Source: Deltaproteobacteria bacterium
GTDB lineage: Bacteria > Myxococcota_A > UBA9042
Length of the DNA stretch: 39,562 nucleotides
NCBI GenBank assembly: GCA_016875335.1
Contig: VGRO01000035.1
Span: forward strand, 1-39,562
Direction of reading: 5' to 3'
The translations under genes and the position numbers were made by a program. Positions 8,901 to 16,298 of the stretch are shown here, in pieces (the stretch's first letter is position 1; each line of letters opens with the position of its first letter). The notes below the pieces were generated by a model. It worked only from the letters and a program-made list of their open reading frames with translations, searched no databases and was not told the DNA's origin.

Positions 8901-9208
8901 GGCGCATCCATGCCATCCACTACGGCAGCAAGCTCAATTTCCCCAATCAGACCGTGTGGTACGGCAATGGCGACCCGACCCCGGGGCGCAACTGGGACAT
9001 CACTCTGCCGCAAGACGTGCGCAACTGCGAGGCGTGCCACAGCAGCAACACCAGCGGCACCTGGGCCACCAACCCCAACCGCTTGGCGTGCTGGGGCTGC
9101 CACGACTCGCTGTCGGCGCAGGCCCACTTCAAGACCATGACCTTCGATCCGACGCCGCTCGACGCGTACAGCGGCGATGAGGTCGAGTCGTGCAAGAACT
9201 GTCACTAG
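5936..9208 (+). CDS. OmcA/MtrC-family decaheme lipoprotein with collagen-like N-terminus
   Basis: This 1090-residue protein is probably a cell-surface terminal reductase lipoprotein. The signal peptide ends in the lipobox L-V-A-C at Cys25. Residues 30-225 alternate Gly-X-Y collagen-like runs with four short modules, each holding a cysteine pair 14 residues apart (39/53, 109/123, 154/168, 199/213). Ten CXXCH haem motifs follow: CKSCH, CVVCH, CEKCH, CGSCH and CKNCH as a first pentad, then CANCH, CGSCH, CEACH, CWGCH and a final CKNCH that ends the protein. The five-plus-five arrangement with a beta-rich middle is the OmcA/MtrC plan. ATG 5936 was chosen over an ATG 12 bases upstream because it opens the signal peptide. 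The gene is last in its operon and is followed by a strong terminator. It probably accepts electrons from an outer-membrane conduit. Confidence 0.9.
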   Translation: MKNISLLALWHHLVPVGAAFCLVACAAEPGAAGKDGATCTLTDKGGGIKEIKCGDSPAITIVDGSAGKDGKNGIDGKNGQDGTAGKDGAAGAAGKEGAAGAAGKDGTPCEVKDNGNGTKTVTCGSYSVTLADGATGTTGKDGKDGKDGADGKPCEVKDNGNGTKTITCAGITVDLPSGPTGTTGPAGPAGAAGAAGKPCTVTDGGMGLKTIVCADGTKVTVADGALANDWKIDRFHGTKYLQTSGNFKTNGKILAKAVITGATADAAGKVVVKFKVNNPDKAPGVAGDPITTLTSVSSNIAKLVPAGNGDASSMWVPYIQNPAAVTVTTATAGPWPNPAGYTVYQAGSDTANADPTKGGTLVNNGDGSYVYTYFRNIAAVKLAALTTPVTPEQVISYDRSLKHRVQIMMGGSTGPTANAIFDFVPDGSTTNALVTRDIVDTETCKSCHGWDFRAHGGNRLEVDGCVVCHNPSTADPQSGNTVDFKVMIHKIHAGAHMSSIKGADGIVFNDPATAADESADNGKYDIWGFGNTKWTWWKVGFPAITENCEKCHQGKAPQADNWKKVYSRAACGSCHDTVNWADGTGHKGGKQASDDGCKNCHQAGGLAQDTVDAHNWTVKDFRNIPEFTAKVTVSTPKNGTHFVAGEAPTVTIQLSDETGKLLDHTTIVEDDAVEPCPTAAAKDCTPRDGKFRAAQLFVHGPRSDRNPVLTTAARAQIFSATAGPWDLSGTPTATAFQIKIDGGRDLWSKATPSTDNSVIKPFDTYQPGNITLTTTATSFTNKAAVTPADFAKWLNANAQFKARAVAWVDAATGKLGIRSRNLGETYSVQLQTGTFTTLLFNNDTAYKSTTGFTPGNNCSKRIVAANEDPQVTRTVESITYQLDPVDDLRTGTYTADIEFADRGNSSGTNYKTPTVAQAKFQVGTATPEKLVADGCANCHQHNGKGLVVDARRHNKHLSNDALDRCGSCHDYQSQNPVGLDWSGARPISRRIHAIHYGSKLNFPNQTVWYGNGDPTPGRNWDITLPQDVRNCEACHSSNTSGTWATNPNRLACWGCHDSLSAQAHFKTMTFDPTPLDAYSGDEVESCKNCH
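6047..6607 (+). repeat. Four Cys-pair modules interleaved with collagen-like runs
   Basis: Within the decaheme protein, a module of about 26 residues recurs four times with the pattern C-x-V-x-D-x-G-x-G-x-K-x-x-x-C. The two middle copies are nearly identical at the DNA level. The modules are separated by Gly-X-Y runs rich in GKDG and GAAG. The paired cysteines probably form a disulphide in each module, since none belongs to a CXXCH motif. Confidence 0.8.
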
Positions 9209-9251
9209 GCCCCAACCCGCCGTAGCCGGATCTCGACCGGCGATCGGCGCG

Positions 9252-9296
9252 CGACCCCGCGGCGGAACACCGACCAGCCGCGGGGTCGGCGCTTTT
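9252..9296 (+). terminator. Rho-independent terminator of the decaheme operon
   Basis: A perfect 12-base inverted repeat (CGACCCCGCGGC, 9252-9263, and its complement, 9277-9288) encloses a 13-base loop. TTTT follows at 9293-9296. The element lies 43 bases after the decaheme stop. Confidence 0.8.
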
Positions 9297-9446
9297 GGCG
9301 CAGGTTGCCCGGGTCGCGCTTTGCGAAAGGCTGCCGCGACTGGCGCGTGGGCTCGATGCCCAAGGCCGACCCGCCCATTGCAAAACCAGCCGCGTGCCTG
9401 TCGAATACGCGCCCTGCGCGCGACCTGGCGCGCCCAAGGAATCCCG

Positions 9447-10169
9447 ATGGTCCGCATTCCTGGTCTGTGGCTGGCTGCGCTGTTGCCGCTGGCGTGCACC
9501 AAGGCTCCGCCGGCCGAGATGACAGCGGCGCCCCTGCCCACGCCGGTGGTGCCGGTCGCCGCGCCAGTGCCAGCGGGCGCCACGCCGACGGGCGCTGTCC
9601 CCGATCATCCGGCGTTGCAGCAAGCGCCAGCAGCCGCGGCCGGGCAGTTGCCGGCGGGGCACCCGCCGATCGGGGCAGGCGACCCCGCCGCGCTGGCGGC
9701 ACCTCAAGCGGAGCTGCCCGACGGCCCGACCTTCACGGTGCCCGCGGCCTGGCAGTCGATCCCACCGCGGCCGATGCTCTACAAGGTGTATGCGCTGCCC
9801 AAGGAGGCGGGCGACGCCGAAGCCGCCGAACTGACGGTGTCGTTCCTGGGCGCCGGGTTGCCGCTCGACATGAACGTGACACGGTGGTGCGGGCAATTCC
9901 AACTCGCGGCGGGCAGCGATTGCGCGTCGGCAGCCAAGCAGACACCCGTCGCTGGCGCGCGCCACCCGAGCACCTTGGTCGAGATCGTCGGGGCGTTCCT
10001 GGGCTCGATGGGCGACCCGGCCGGCGCCGTGCCCAAGGCCGGCTGGAAGATGGCGACGGTCGCGGTCGGCGCGCCGACACGCACGTGGTATTTCAAGATG
10101 GTCGGACCCCGGGCCGCCGTGGAACGCTGGCAAGCCGAAGCCGTGCGCATGGCGCAACAAGTCGAATAG
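9447..10169 (+). CDS. Lipoprotein paralogous to the 2338 protein, function unknown
   Basis: This is a 240-residue predicted lipoprotein. ATG 9447 has AAGGA six bases upstream. The signal peptide ends in L-P-L-A-C at Cys17, and a long Ala/Pro-rich linker runs to about residue 90. The globular part repeats the motif order of the lipoprotein at 2338-2958: 'PTFTVPAAW', then 'MNVTRWCGQF', then 'RTWYFKMVGP' near the end. Two extra cysteines, in RWCGQ and in SDCAS, could form a disulphide that the paralog lacks. The gene stands alone between the decaheme terminator and the tetraheme operon. No clear promoter was seen. A weak -24/-12 lookalike lies at 9310-9324. Its place among cytochrome genes suggests an accessory envelope role, but no biochemical function can be named. 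Confidence 0.75.
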   Translation: MVRIPGLWLAALLPLACTKAPPAEMTAAPLPTPVVPVAAPVPAGATPTGAVPDHPALQQAPAAAAGQLPAGHPPIGAGDPAALAAPQAELPDGPTFTVPAAWQSIPPRPMLYKVYALPKEAGDAEAAELTVSFLGAGLPLDMNVTRWCGQFQLAAGSDCASAAKQTPVAGARHPSTLVEIVGAFLGSMGDPAGAVPKAGWKMATVAVGAPTRTWYFKMVGPRAAVERWQAEAVRMAQQVE

Positions 10170-10183
10170 GACCGTCCGGCCGC

Positions 10184-10197
10184 GCCGATTTTTCGGC
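10184..10197. promoter_or_regulatory. Palindrome GCCGATTTTTCGGC
   Basis: This copy is identical to the one at 1768-1781. It begins 14 bases after the lipoprotein stop and lies about 250 bases upstream of the sigma-54 promoter at 10445. It could act as a weak terminator hairpin or, as I prefer, as an activator site, because the T-run sits in the loop rather than after the stem. Confidence 0.4.
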
Positions 10198-10308
10198 TGG
10201 CGGCTGCCGTCGCCTTCGACCTCGGCGCGACTTTCCACCAAGACACCGACATCGCACGAACTTGCGCGGCGATCAGGCCCGAGGTCGCGGGTCTGCCGCG
10301 CCGGGCTT

Positions 10309-10326
10309 GTGCCGAGTTTTCGGCAC
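10309..10326. promoter_or_regulatory. Extended palindrome GTGCCGAGTTTTCGGCAC
   Basis: This is the best copy of the recurrent element, a perfect 7-base inverted repeat around GTTT. It lies about 120 bases upstream of the sigma-54 promoter, a typical enhancer distance for an NtrC-family regulator. Confidence 0.5.
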
Positions 10327-10444
10327 GCCGACCGGGCTGCGCACACACTGACGCATCCGTGGCGCGACGCCAAGCGCCATCCTCGCCTGACAACCGCTTG
10401 GACGCGCTGGCCAATGACACGCCGCGGACAATGTGCCGCAGCCT

Positions 10445-10460
10445 TGGCACGGTCCTTGCT
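10445..10460 (+). promoter_or_regulatory. Consensus sigma-54 promoter of the tetraheme/FeS/NrfD operon
   Basis: TGGCAC-GGTCC-TTGCT is a full match to the -24/-12 consensus, with the GG and GC exactly ten bases apart. Transcription would start near 10471, about 60 bases before ATG 10532. Confidence 0.85.
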
Positions 10461-10531
10461 CGTGTGCTGGCCGGGTCGCCCAGATGCCAGCGCCTTGTGC
10501 GCAGGCGCCGCGGCGCAACCAGGAGCCAGGC

Positions 10532-11224
10532 ATGTTCTCGCGCGATTCCGTGCACTTGTGGATCCTCGGCGGCGCTCTCGCCGCGGTCGTCGGCGGCTTT
10601 CTGGCCGTGCGGGCGGCATCGCTGCCGCCGTCGTGGGGCCAGTACGGCCACTGGCGCGGCGCCGCGCTCAAGGAAATCGGCGACCAGACGCGCAAGGTGA
10701 CGACCCGGGCCGATTGCCTCGGCTGCCACCAGACGCCCAAGCATGCCTTCGGCAAGAAGCACCAGACGGTCCTGTGCAGCGAGTGCCACGGCCAGGGCCG
10801 CGCACACATCGACGACTGCCGGTCCAAGCAGGTGGCCCTGCCGCAGGGGGCCACGCTGTCGTGTGCCCACGACCGGATCAAGCCCGAGCGGCTGGTCCAC
10901 GTGTGCGCGCACTGCCACGCCCAGGTGGTTGGCCGGCCCAAGGACCACCCGCAGATCGACGTGGCGGAACACCTCAAGGACCAAGAGGCCAAGGACCCGA
11001 AAAGCCCGATGACGTGCATGCAGTGCCACCAGGCCCACGACCCGAGCGAGGAGCCCGAGGAGGCGGACGACGACGGCGACGACGATGGCAAGGCCAAGGA
11101 CGACGACGATGATGACGACGATGGGGGCGCCGAAAAACCGGCGATCGTTCCCGGCACGGTGACTCCTGCCGATGCCGCCACGCCGACCGGCCCCGCGACG
11201 GCGACCGAAGGAGAGGAATCATGA
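10532..11224 (+). CDS. Membrane-anchored tetraheme cytochrome c with acidic tail
   Basis: This is a 230-residue periplasmic cytochrome held by an N-terminal transmembrane segment (about residues 9-28). AGGAG lies six bases before the ATG. It has four CXXCH motifs, CLGCH, CSECH, CAHCH and CMQCH, between about residues 55 and 168. After the last haem it carries a long Asp/Glu-rich tail (from about residue 172) that ends in a Thr/Ala/Pro-rich stretch. With the Fe-S and NrfD-like proteins that follow it resembles the composition of Geobacter Cbc-type inner-membrane complexes such as CbcSTU (tetraheme cytochrome, four-cluster Fe-S protein, NrfD-like subunit). It would pass electrons from the quinol module to periplasmic cytochromes. 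The acidic tail may dock basic cytochromes, which is inferred. The gene ends in an ATGA overlap with the Fe-S gene. Confidence 0.85.
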   Translation: MFSRDSVHLWILGGALAAVVGGFLAVRAASLPPSWGQYGHWRGAALKEIGDQTRKVTTRADCLGCHQTPKHAFGKKHQTVLCSECHGQGRAHIDDCRSKQVALPQGATLSCAHDRIKPERLVHVCAHCHAQVVGRPKDHPQIDVAEHLKDQEAKDPKSPMTCMQCHQAHDPSEEPEEADDDGDDDGKAKDDDDDDDDGGAEKPAIVPGTVTPADAATPTGPATATEGEES

Positions 11225-12126
11225 ATTGCACCCCAACAGGTTGCCCGAGTTGCCAACCGGCTGCCGTTGCCCCTGCCAGTGTGGCCTCGCCAGGCTTGGC
11301 CCCTTCCAGCGCGACGCCCGCGGATCCTGGGCGCCGGGAGTTCGTCTGGGACGCCATCCGCACGTTCTCATTTGGCGCGTTGACGCTGACCGCGCTGCCG
11401 ATCCTTGTGGCCGAGGCCGACGCCGACGATGACCCGAAGGCCGCTGCCCCCCCGGCCGACCCATCGGCAACGGTCGGGGCTGCCAAACGCAAGCGCACCG
11501 TGCTGTTCGGCTACCTCGTCGATACGACCAAGTGCATCGGCTGCGGCGGCTGCATGCTCGCGTGCAAGAACGAAAACGCCGTGCCGGACGACCAGTTCCG
11601 CACGTGGGTGGAACGGTACGTGTACTACAAGGACGGCCGCGTCGAGGTCGACACCTGCACCAGCGGCAATTTCTCGTTCGACCAGAAGCCGGCGCTCGAT
11701 CCCAAGGTGGTGGACAAGGCGTTCTTCGTCCCCAAGCTGTGCAACCACTGCGTCGAGACGCCGTGCATCCAGGTCTGCCCGGTGGGCGCGAGCTTGATGA
11801 CCAAGGACGGCGTAGTCCTCATCGATCACGAGCGCTGCATCGGCTGCGCGTACTGCGTGCAGGCATGCCCGTTCGGCACGCGCTTCATCAACCACAAGAC
11901 CAACACTGCCGACAAGTGCACGTGGTGCTACCACCGCGTCGCCAAGGGCGAAAAGCCGGCCTGCGTTGAGGTGTGCCCGACCGGCACGCGCATCTTCGGC
12001 GACATCAACGACCCGGACAGCGACATCAGCAAGGTGCTCGCCGTCCACCGCATCGACGTGCTCAAGAGCTACCTCGGCACCCGGCCCAAGACCCGCTACA
12101 TCGGCCTGACTTCGGAGGTGGTGTGA
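11221..12126 (+). CDS. Tat-exported four-cluster ferredoxin subunit (HybA/NrfC/DmsB type)
   Basis: This 301-residue protein is the Fe-S subunit of a membrane oxidoreductase. A twin-arginine motif, RREFVW, at residues 38-43 precedes a hydrophobic stretch (50-64), which indicates export in folded form. Four cysteine groups are visible: CIGCGGCMLAC (105-115), CNHCVETPCIQVCP, CIGCAYCVQACP and CTWC...CVEVCP. Each has the usual pattern for one [4Fe-4S] cluster, as in DmsB, NrfC and PsrB. No molybdopterin subunit is encoded nearby, so the partner is the tetraheme cytochrome. An odd feature is a CX4CX2C group at Cys3, Cys8 and Cys11, before the Tat motif. The start overlaps the cytochrome stop (ATGA) after a strong AAGGAG, and the stop overlaps the NrfD start by one base. 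Confidence 0.9.
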   Translation: MNCTPTGCPSCQPAAVAPASVASPGLAPSSATPADPGRREFVWDAIRTFSFGALTLTALPILVAEADADDDPKAAAPPADPSATVGAAKRKRTVLFGYLVDTTKCIGCGGCMLACKNENAVPDDQFRTWVERYVYYKDGRVEVDTCTSGNFSFDQKPALDPKVVDKAFFVPKLCNHCVETPCIQVCPVGASLMTKDGVVLIDHERCIGCAYCVQACPFGTRFINHKTNTADKCTWCYHRVAKGEKPACVEVCPTGTRIFGDINDPDSDISKVLAVHRIDVLKSYLGTRPKTRYIGLTSEVV

Positions 12127-13292
12127 TGCACGGTCATCCCATCGAGTTCATGTTCCCAAATGATCACGGTAGCATCGCCTGGACCTTGATGATCGTGCTC
12201 TACCCGTACATCACCGGGCTGGTCGCCGGTGCGTTCGTGGTCGCGGCGCTCTACCACGTGTTCGGCAAGAAGGAACTGGCGCCGGTGGCGCGCTTTGCCT
12301 TGGCGGCCTCGTTCTCGTTCTGCGCGTTCGCGACCATGCCGCTGCTCTTGCACCTGCACCAGCCGCAGCGCGCGTTCAACATCATGTTCACGCCCAACTT
12401 CACCAGCGCGATGGCGGGGTTCGGCTTCATCTACAGCTTCTACCTCACCCTGCTCGGTGTGGAGATCCTGCTGGTGTTTCGCGACGACATCGTGGCGCGC
12501 GCCAACCGCAGAGGCGTCGAGGGCTGGCTGTACAAGGTGCTGGCGCTCGGCGTCACCAACCAAACGCCGGGCTCGCGCGCGCTCGACCACAAGTGGATCA
12601 GCGCCTTGAGCGTCATCGGCATCCCGGCCGCGTGCGTGCTGCACGGCTACGTCGGGTTCATCTTTGGCGGCATCAAGGCCAACCCGTGGTGGTCCACGGC
12701 GCTGATGCCGGTCATCTTCTTGTGCTCGGCGATCGTTTCTGGCGTGGCGATGTTGATCTTGCTGTATGTGATCGCAAGCAAATTCCGCAGGGTGCAGGTG
12801 GACGACGAATGCCTGCGCTCGATGATGCGCACGCTCTGGTTGTTCCTCATCCTGGCCGTCGCGCTCGAAGAGCTCGAACTGCTCAACATGGCGTACGAAT
12901 CGGGCGCCCAGTGGGCGATGCTGTCGCGCCTGATCCACGAGAAGTTGCATTTCTCGTTCACGTGGCTGCAACTGATCCTGGGGTCCGTGGTGCCGTTTTT
13001 CCTTTTGCTCATCGGCATGCGCCGTGGGCTGCACCCAGGCGTGCGCATCGGCCTGGGCACGGTGTCGGGGCTGCTCGTGCTCATCCAGGTGATGTCGATG
13101 CGCTGGAACGTGGTCATCGGCGGCCAACTGCTGTCCAAGAGCTTTCGCGGCTTCAACAACTATCTGCCCGAGTTCGGCGGCCGCGAGGGCCTTGGCGTTG
13201 CTGTCCTCGTGTTCTGCCTGCCGTTCGTGCTGATGTTTGCACTCGGCAAGATCTTGCCGCTGTGGAAGACGGACGCCGCCGACGGGCACTGA
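12126..13292 (+). CDS. NrfD/PsrC-like quinone-interacting membrane subunit
   Basis: This is a 388-residue hydrophobic protein with about eight to ten transmembrane segments and the general look of the NrfD/PsrC/HybB family. It would anchor the Fe-S protein and exchange electrons with the menaquinone or ubiquinone pool. Charged residues within hydrophobic segments, for example 'ALEELELLNMAYESG' near residue 245, may line a quinone or proton path. It is the last gene of the three-gene operon and starts at ATG 12126, one base into the upstream TGA. A short inverted repeat lies after the stop at 13327-13347. In electroactive former-Deltaproteobacteria this gene trio serves as a quinol:cytochrome oxidoreductase. 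The direction of electron flow cannot be read from sequence. Confidence 0.9.
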   Translation: MHGHPIEFMFPNDHGSIAWTLMIVLYPYITGLVAGAFVVAALYHVFGKKELAPVARFALAASFSFCAFATMPLLLHLHQPQRAFNIMFTPNFTSAMAGFGFIYSFYLTLLGVEILLVFRDDIVARANRRGVEGWLYKVLALGVTNQTPGSRALDHKWISALSVIGIPAACVLHGYVGFIFGGIKANPWWSTALMPVIFLCSAIVSGVAMLILLYVIASKFRRVQVDDECLRSMMRTLWLFLILAVALEELELLNMAYESGAQWAMLSRLIHEKLHFSFTWLQLILGSVVPFFLLLIGMRRGLHPGVRIGLGTVSGLLVLIQVMSMRWNVVIGGQLLSKSFRGFNNYLPEFGGREGLGVAVLVFCLPFVLMFALGKILPLWKTDAADGH

Positions 13293-13326
13293 CCCGACGC
13301 GGCACCTCGCGCGGGGTCCGCCGTAT

Positions 13327-13347
13327 TTTCGGCGGCGCCCGCCGAAA
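13327..13347. promoter_or_regulatory. Inverted repeat TTTCGGCGG/CCGCCGAAA
   Basis: A perfect 9-base stem encloses a CGC loop. It contains two outward-facing copies of the half-site CGGC/GCCG with flanking T/A runs, related to the recurrent palindrome. It lies about 80-100 bases upstream of the sigma-54 promoter at 13429 and 35 bases after the NrfD-like stop. It may therefore be an activator site, a terminator hairpin or both. Confidence 0.4.
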
Positions 13348-13428
13348 TTCCGTCACTGCCGCTGTGCCATCCAAGAGAAAGCTTAGCGCGAATCGCCGTT
13401 TGCGTGCGGACCCTGGTGCGCCGGAACG

Positions 13429-13444
13429 TGGCGCGGGTTTTGCA
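13429..13444 (+). promoter_or_regulatory. Sigma-54 promoter of the porin-cytochrome operon
   Basis: TGGCGC-GGGTT-TTGCA has the invariant GG and GC ten bases apart and one deviation (G for A) in the -24 element. Transcription would start near 13455, about 40 bases before ATG 13494. Confidence 0.75.
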
Positions 13445-13493
13445 GCGCAGCAGATGTGACGCCGCCGGCCGCGCCGGCGCCGCGGAGTGGACG

Positions 13494-16298
13494 ATGAAGA
13501 TCAACGGCAGTCGCTGGGTGGCAGGGTGGGCGGCGCTGGCCATCGCGGCGTGCGAAGGCGGCGAGGGCCCCAGCGGACCCGCTGGCAAGCAGGGCGCGGC
13601 CGGCGCACAGGGGCTGCCGGGCGAGGCGGGGGCCAAGGGCGATCCGGGGGCCAAGGGTGACAAGGGCGACCCGGGAGCGACGGGCACCGCCGGGGTCAAC
13701 GGCACCAAGGGCGACAAGGGCGAACCGGGCAAGGACGGCGTGGACGGCACGGACGGCGCCACGGGCACGACCGGCCCCAAGGGCGACCCCGGCTCGACCG
13801 GACCCAAGGGCGACAAGGGCGAACCCGGCAACTCGGCGGCGACGCTGGGCACCATCGCGGGCGTCGTCACCGCCGCGCTGGACGGCAAACCGGTTGCGGG
13901 CGCCCTGGTGTCGGCGGCACCCGTCGGTGCCACGGCGACCACCGACGAGGCGGGCCAGTTCACGCTGACCAAGCTGCCGATCGGCGCCTATGGGGTGCAA
14001 GTCAGTGCCAATGGCTTCGCATCAGCCACGGCGAGCGGCGTCGGCGTGGCCTGGAATGCGACCACCAAGCTGTCGTTCGCGCTGGTCGCGGGCGCACCAG
14101 GCGGCGCGGCACCGACCATCGCCGTGCAGGAGACGGGCGCCGTCGGCTTTGGTCAGCCGGTCAAAGTGGCCGCGATCGTCGCCGACGCCGACAACCCGGC
14201 CGATCAACTGACCCTGACCTGGAAGCAGGTCTCGGGCAAGCCGGTCGCGCTCAAGGCCGCGGGCGCGCAGGTCGAGTTCACGTCGCCGTCGCTGCTCTTC
14301 GTCAAGGGCGCGCCGCCGCGCACCGAAGTCACCGGGCTGTCGCGCGACGAGGCCACTGTGCGCGTGCAATTGACGGCCACCGATCCGCAGGGCCATGCCA
14401 CAGCCGTCACGGTCGCCGTCCAGCTCGCGGACGTGAGCCCAGGCCTGCGCACCGTGCCGTTGGGTACAACGGTCTACCTCGGCGCACCGACCACGCTGGA
14501 CAAGGCCGGCAAGCCTCTGCCCTGGCAATGGTCGCTCGACACCGTGGGCGCGGTCGGCAGCAAGGCGTCGCTCAGCAGCGCGTCGACGCAGTTCGTGTCG
14601 TTTGTGCCCGATGTCGCCAAGGGCGTCTACAAGGTCACCGAGGCCGCCTCAGCGACGACGCTGACCGTGTACGCCGGCGGTTGGGTGGGTGTGGTCGGGG
14701 CCGACGGCTTGTGCACCGGCTGCCACAGCGGCGGCTTTGCACCGGACAACTTCACGCCGTGGCAGAAGACCAAGCATTTCACGGCCATGGCGGACAAGTT
14801 CGACGGCAAGCAGGGGCCGTTCGGCGCCCAGTGCCTGCAGTGCCACACCGTCGGCTACAACGAGGCGGTGCAGAACGCCGGCTTCGACGACCTGGCCAAG
14901 ACGGCCAACTGGCAGATCGGCAAGGGCGGTACGGGCACCTGGGCGGCGCTGAACAAGGACAACAAGGCCCTGGCGCAGTTGGCCGGCGTGCAGTGCGAGA
15001 GTTGCCACGGGCCGCAATCCTCGGCGGCGCACGGCAGCAACCCGACCATCGACGTGCCGGCGCGGGTGTCGTGGGGCAGCGCGGTGTGCACGACCTGCCA
15101 TGGCGACGGCGCGCAGTATCCGATCGGGACGCAGTGGGCCGCGAGCAAGCACAACAACCACGATCTGACGGTGCTCGAGGCGACGTTCGAGAAGCGCGGC
15201 AACACCGCCGCCCACTGCGGGCGCTGTCACTCGGCACAGGGCTTTGCGCTCTACGCCAAGCAACTGGCCAAGGGCGTCACCGGTTCGCTGGCCAAACCCG
15301 ACGGCAAGGCCGCCGACGAAGCGTTCCTGCGCGGCCTCGGCCTGGAGACCGCCAGCGTCCAGAGCATCGGCTGCTCGGCGTGCCACAGTCCCCACGACGC
15401 CTCCAACCCGGCGCAACTGCGCATCGGCAGCCAGTTGGCGGCGCTGCCCAATGGCATGACCGGCATCAAGGGAGCGGGCACGGGCACCCTGTGCATGGCG
15501 TGCCACAACACCCGCAACGGCGAGCACACTGATTTCGTCGCCGGGCCTGCCAACTTCTCAGCACCGCACTCGCCCGCGCAAACCGACGCGTTGTACGGCT
15601 TCAACGCCTACTTCGTGCCGCGCTACACCCCAGGCGGCCACCTTGCGGTCAAGGACACCTGCGCCAGTTGCCACGTGGCGATCGCAACGACCTCTGGCGC
15701 CAAGACCAACCACGGCTTCAAGGTCGACAATGGCCTGTGCAAGAACTGCCACTCGGGCTGGGTGGACGGCGAGGCGCTGCAGGCCTCGTTCGAGGCCCAA
15801 CTGGTGGCGCTCGAGACGGCCATCGCGGCAAAGGCCAAGGCCGCCATCGCCCTGGCCGTGGGCGGGTCCGGCAACAAGGTGACGGCCGTCGCCCTGAACC
15901 CCGATCCGGCCTACCCGTTCTACTCGGCCCCCATCGAACTGACCGCTGCGCCGGCGAGCGTCGACCTGGCGGAGTTCGCCGGACAAAGCGCTTTGGTGCT
16001 GCACCTGGGCAGCGCCGTGACCGCCAATTGGGTCGACGCCAGCGGCAACCCGGCCAAGGACGCGGCAGGCAACCCCCTGGCGCCCGCGAGCCTGAAGGAT
16101 CTGCAGGTGCGTGCCGGCGATCTCAAGGTCTCCAAAGGTAGCGCGGCGGCGGCGACGGTCCTGGACCCGGCCGGCGACCTCAACAAAGCGATGTGGAACG
16201 TGCACCTGTTGGTCGGCGACGGAACGCGCGGCGTACACAACCCGGGGTTCTACAAGGCCGTCATTGCGGCGACCACCGCCAAGGTCAACGCGCTGTGA
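13494..16298 (+). CDS. Collagen-like nonaheme cytochrome c lipoprotein
   Basis: This is a 934-residue secreted lipoprotein with the lipobox A-I-A-A-C at Cys20 and GGAG six bases before the ATG. Residues 25-112 are an unbroken Gly-X-Y collagen-like segment rich in KGDKGEPG units. A carboxypeptidase-regulatory-like or transthyretin-like beta domain follows (about 118-185), then a beta-rich, PKD-like region up to about residue 400. Nine CXXCH motifs come next: CTGCH, CLQCH, CESCH, CTTCH, CGRCH, CSACH, CMACH, CASCH and CKNCH. The last 180 residues are a further beta-rich region without haem. The protein is probably exposed on the cell surface, with the collagen rod holding the haem domain away from the membrane. 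It is the first gene of a four-gene operon whose members overlap by four bases. It does not match the OmcA/MtrC ten-haem plan. Confidence 0.85.
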   Translation: MKINGSRWVAGWAALAIAACEGGEGPSGPAGKQGAAGAQGLPGEAGAKGDPGAKGDKGDPGATGTAGVNGTKGDKGEPGKDGVDGTDGATGTTGPKGDPGSTGPKGDKGEPGNSAATLGTIAGVVTAALDGKPVAGALVSAAPVGATATTDEAGQFTLTKLPIGAYGVQVSANGFASATASGVGVAWNATTKLSFALVAGAPGGAAPTIAVQETGAVGFGQPVKVAAIVADADNPADQLTLTWKQVSGKPVALKAAGAQVEFTSPSLLFVKGAPPRTEVTGLSRDEATVRVQLTATDPQGHATAVTVAVQLADVSPGLRTVPLGTTVYLGAPTTLDKAGKPLPWQWSLDTVGAVGSKASLSSASTQFVSFVPDVAKGVYKVTEAASATTLTVYAGGWVGVVGADGLCTGCHSGGFAPDNFTPWQKTKHFTAMADKFDGKQGPFGAQCLQCHTVGYNEAVQNAGFDDLAKTANWQIGKGGTGTWAALNKDNKALAQLAGVQCESCHGPQSSAAHGSNPTIDVPARVSWGSAVCTTCHGDGAQYPIGTQWAASKHNNHDLTVLEATFEKRGNTAAHCGRCHSAQGFALYAKQLAKGVTGSLAKPDGKAADEAFLRGLGLETASVQSIGCSACHSPHDASNPAQLRIGSQLAALPNGMTGIKGAGTGTLCMACHNTRNGEHTDFVAGPANFSAPHSPAQTDALYGFNAYFVPRYTPGGHLAVKDTCASCHVAIATTSGAKTNHGFKVDNGLCKNCHSGWVDGEALQASFEAQLVALETAIAAKAKAAIALAVGGSGNKVTAVALNPDPAYPFYSAPIELTAAPASVDLAEFAGQSALVLHLGSAVTANWVDASGNPAKDAAGNPLAPASLKDLQVRAGDLKVSKGSAAAATVLDPAGDLNKAMWNVHLLVGDGTRGVHNPGFYKAVIAATTAKVNAL

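Larger units (their letters stand above)
10170..10531. other. Intergenic regulatory region before the tetraheme operon
   Basis: There is no gene here. The gap contains two copies of the recurrent palindrome (10184-10197 and 10309-10326) and a consensus sigma-54 promoter at 10445-10460. The spacing matches an activator site, looping DNA and a promoter. Confidence 0.7.

Noticed and set aside
9310-9324. Possible sigma-54 site CGGGTC-GCGCT-TTGC upstream of the second lipoprotein
   Set aside because: Three mismatches lie in the -24 element. It is too weak to call as a promoter.
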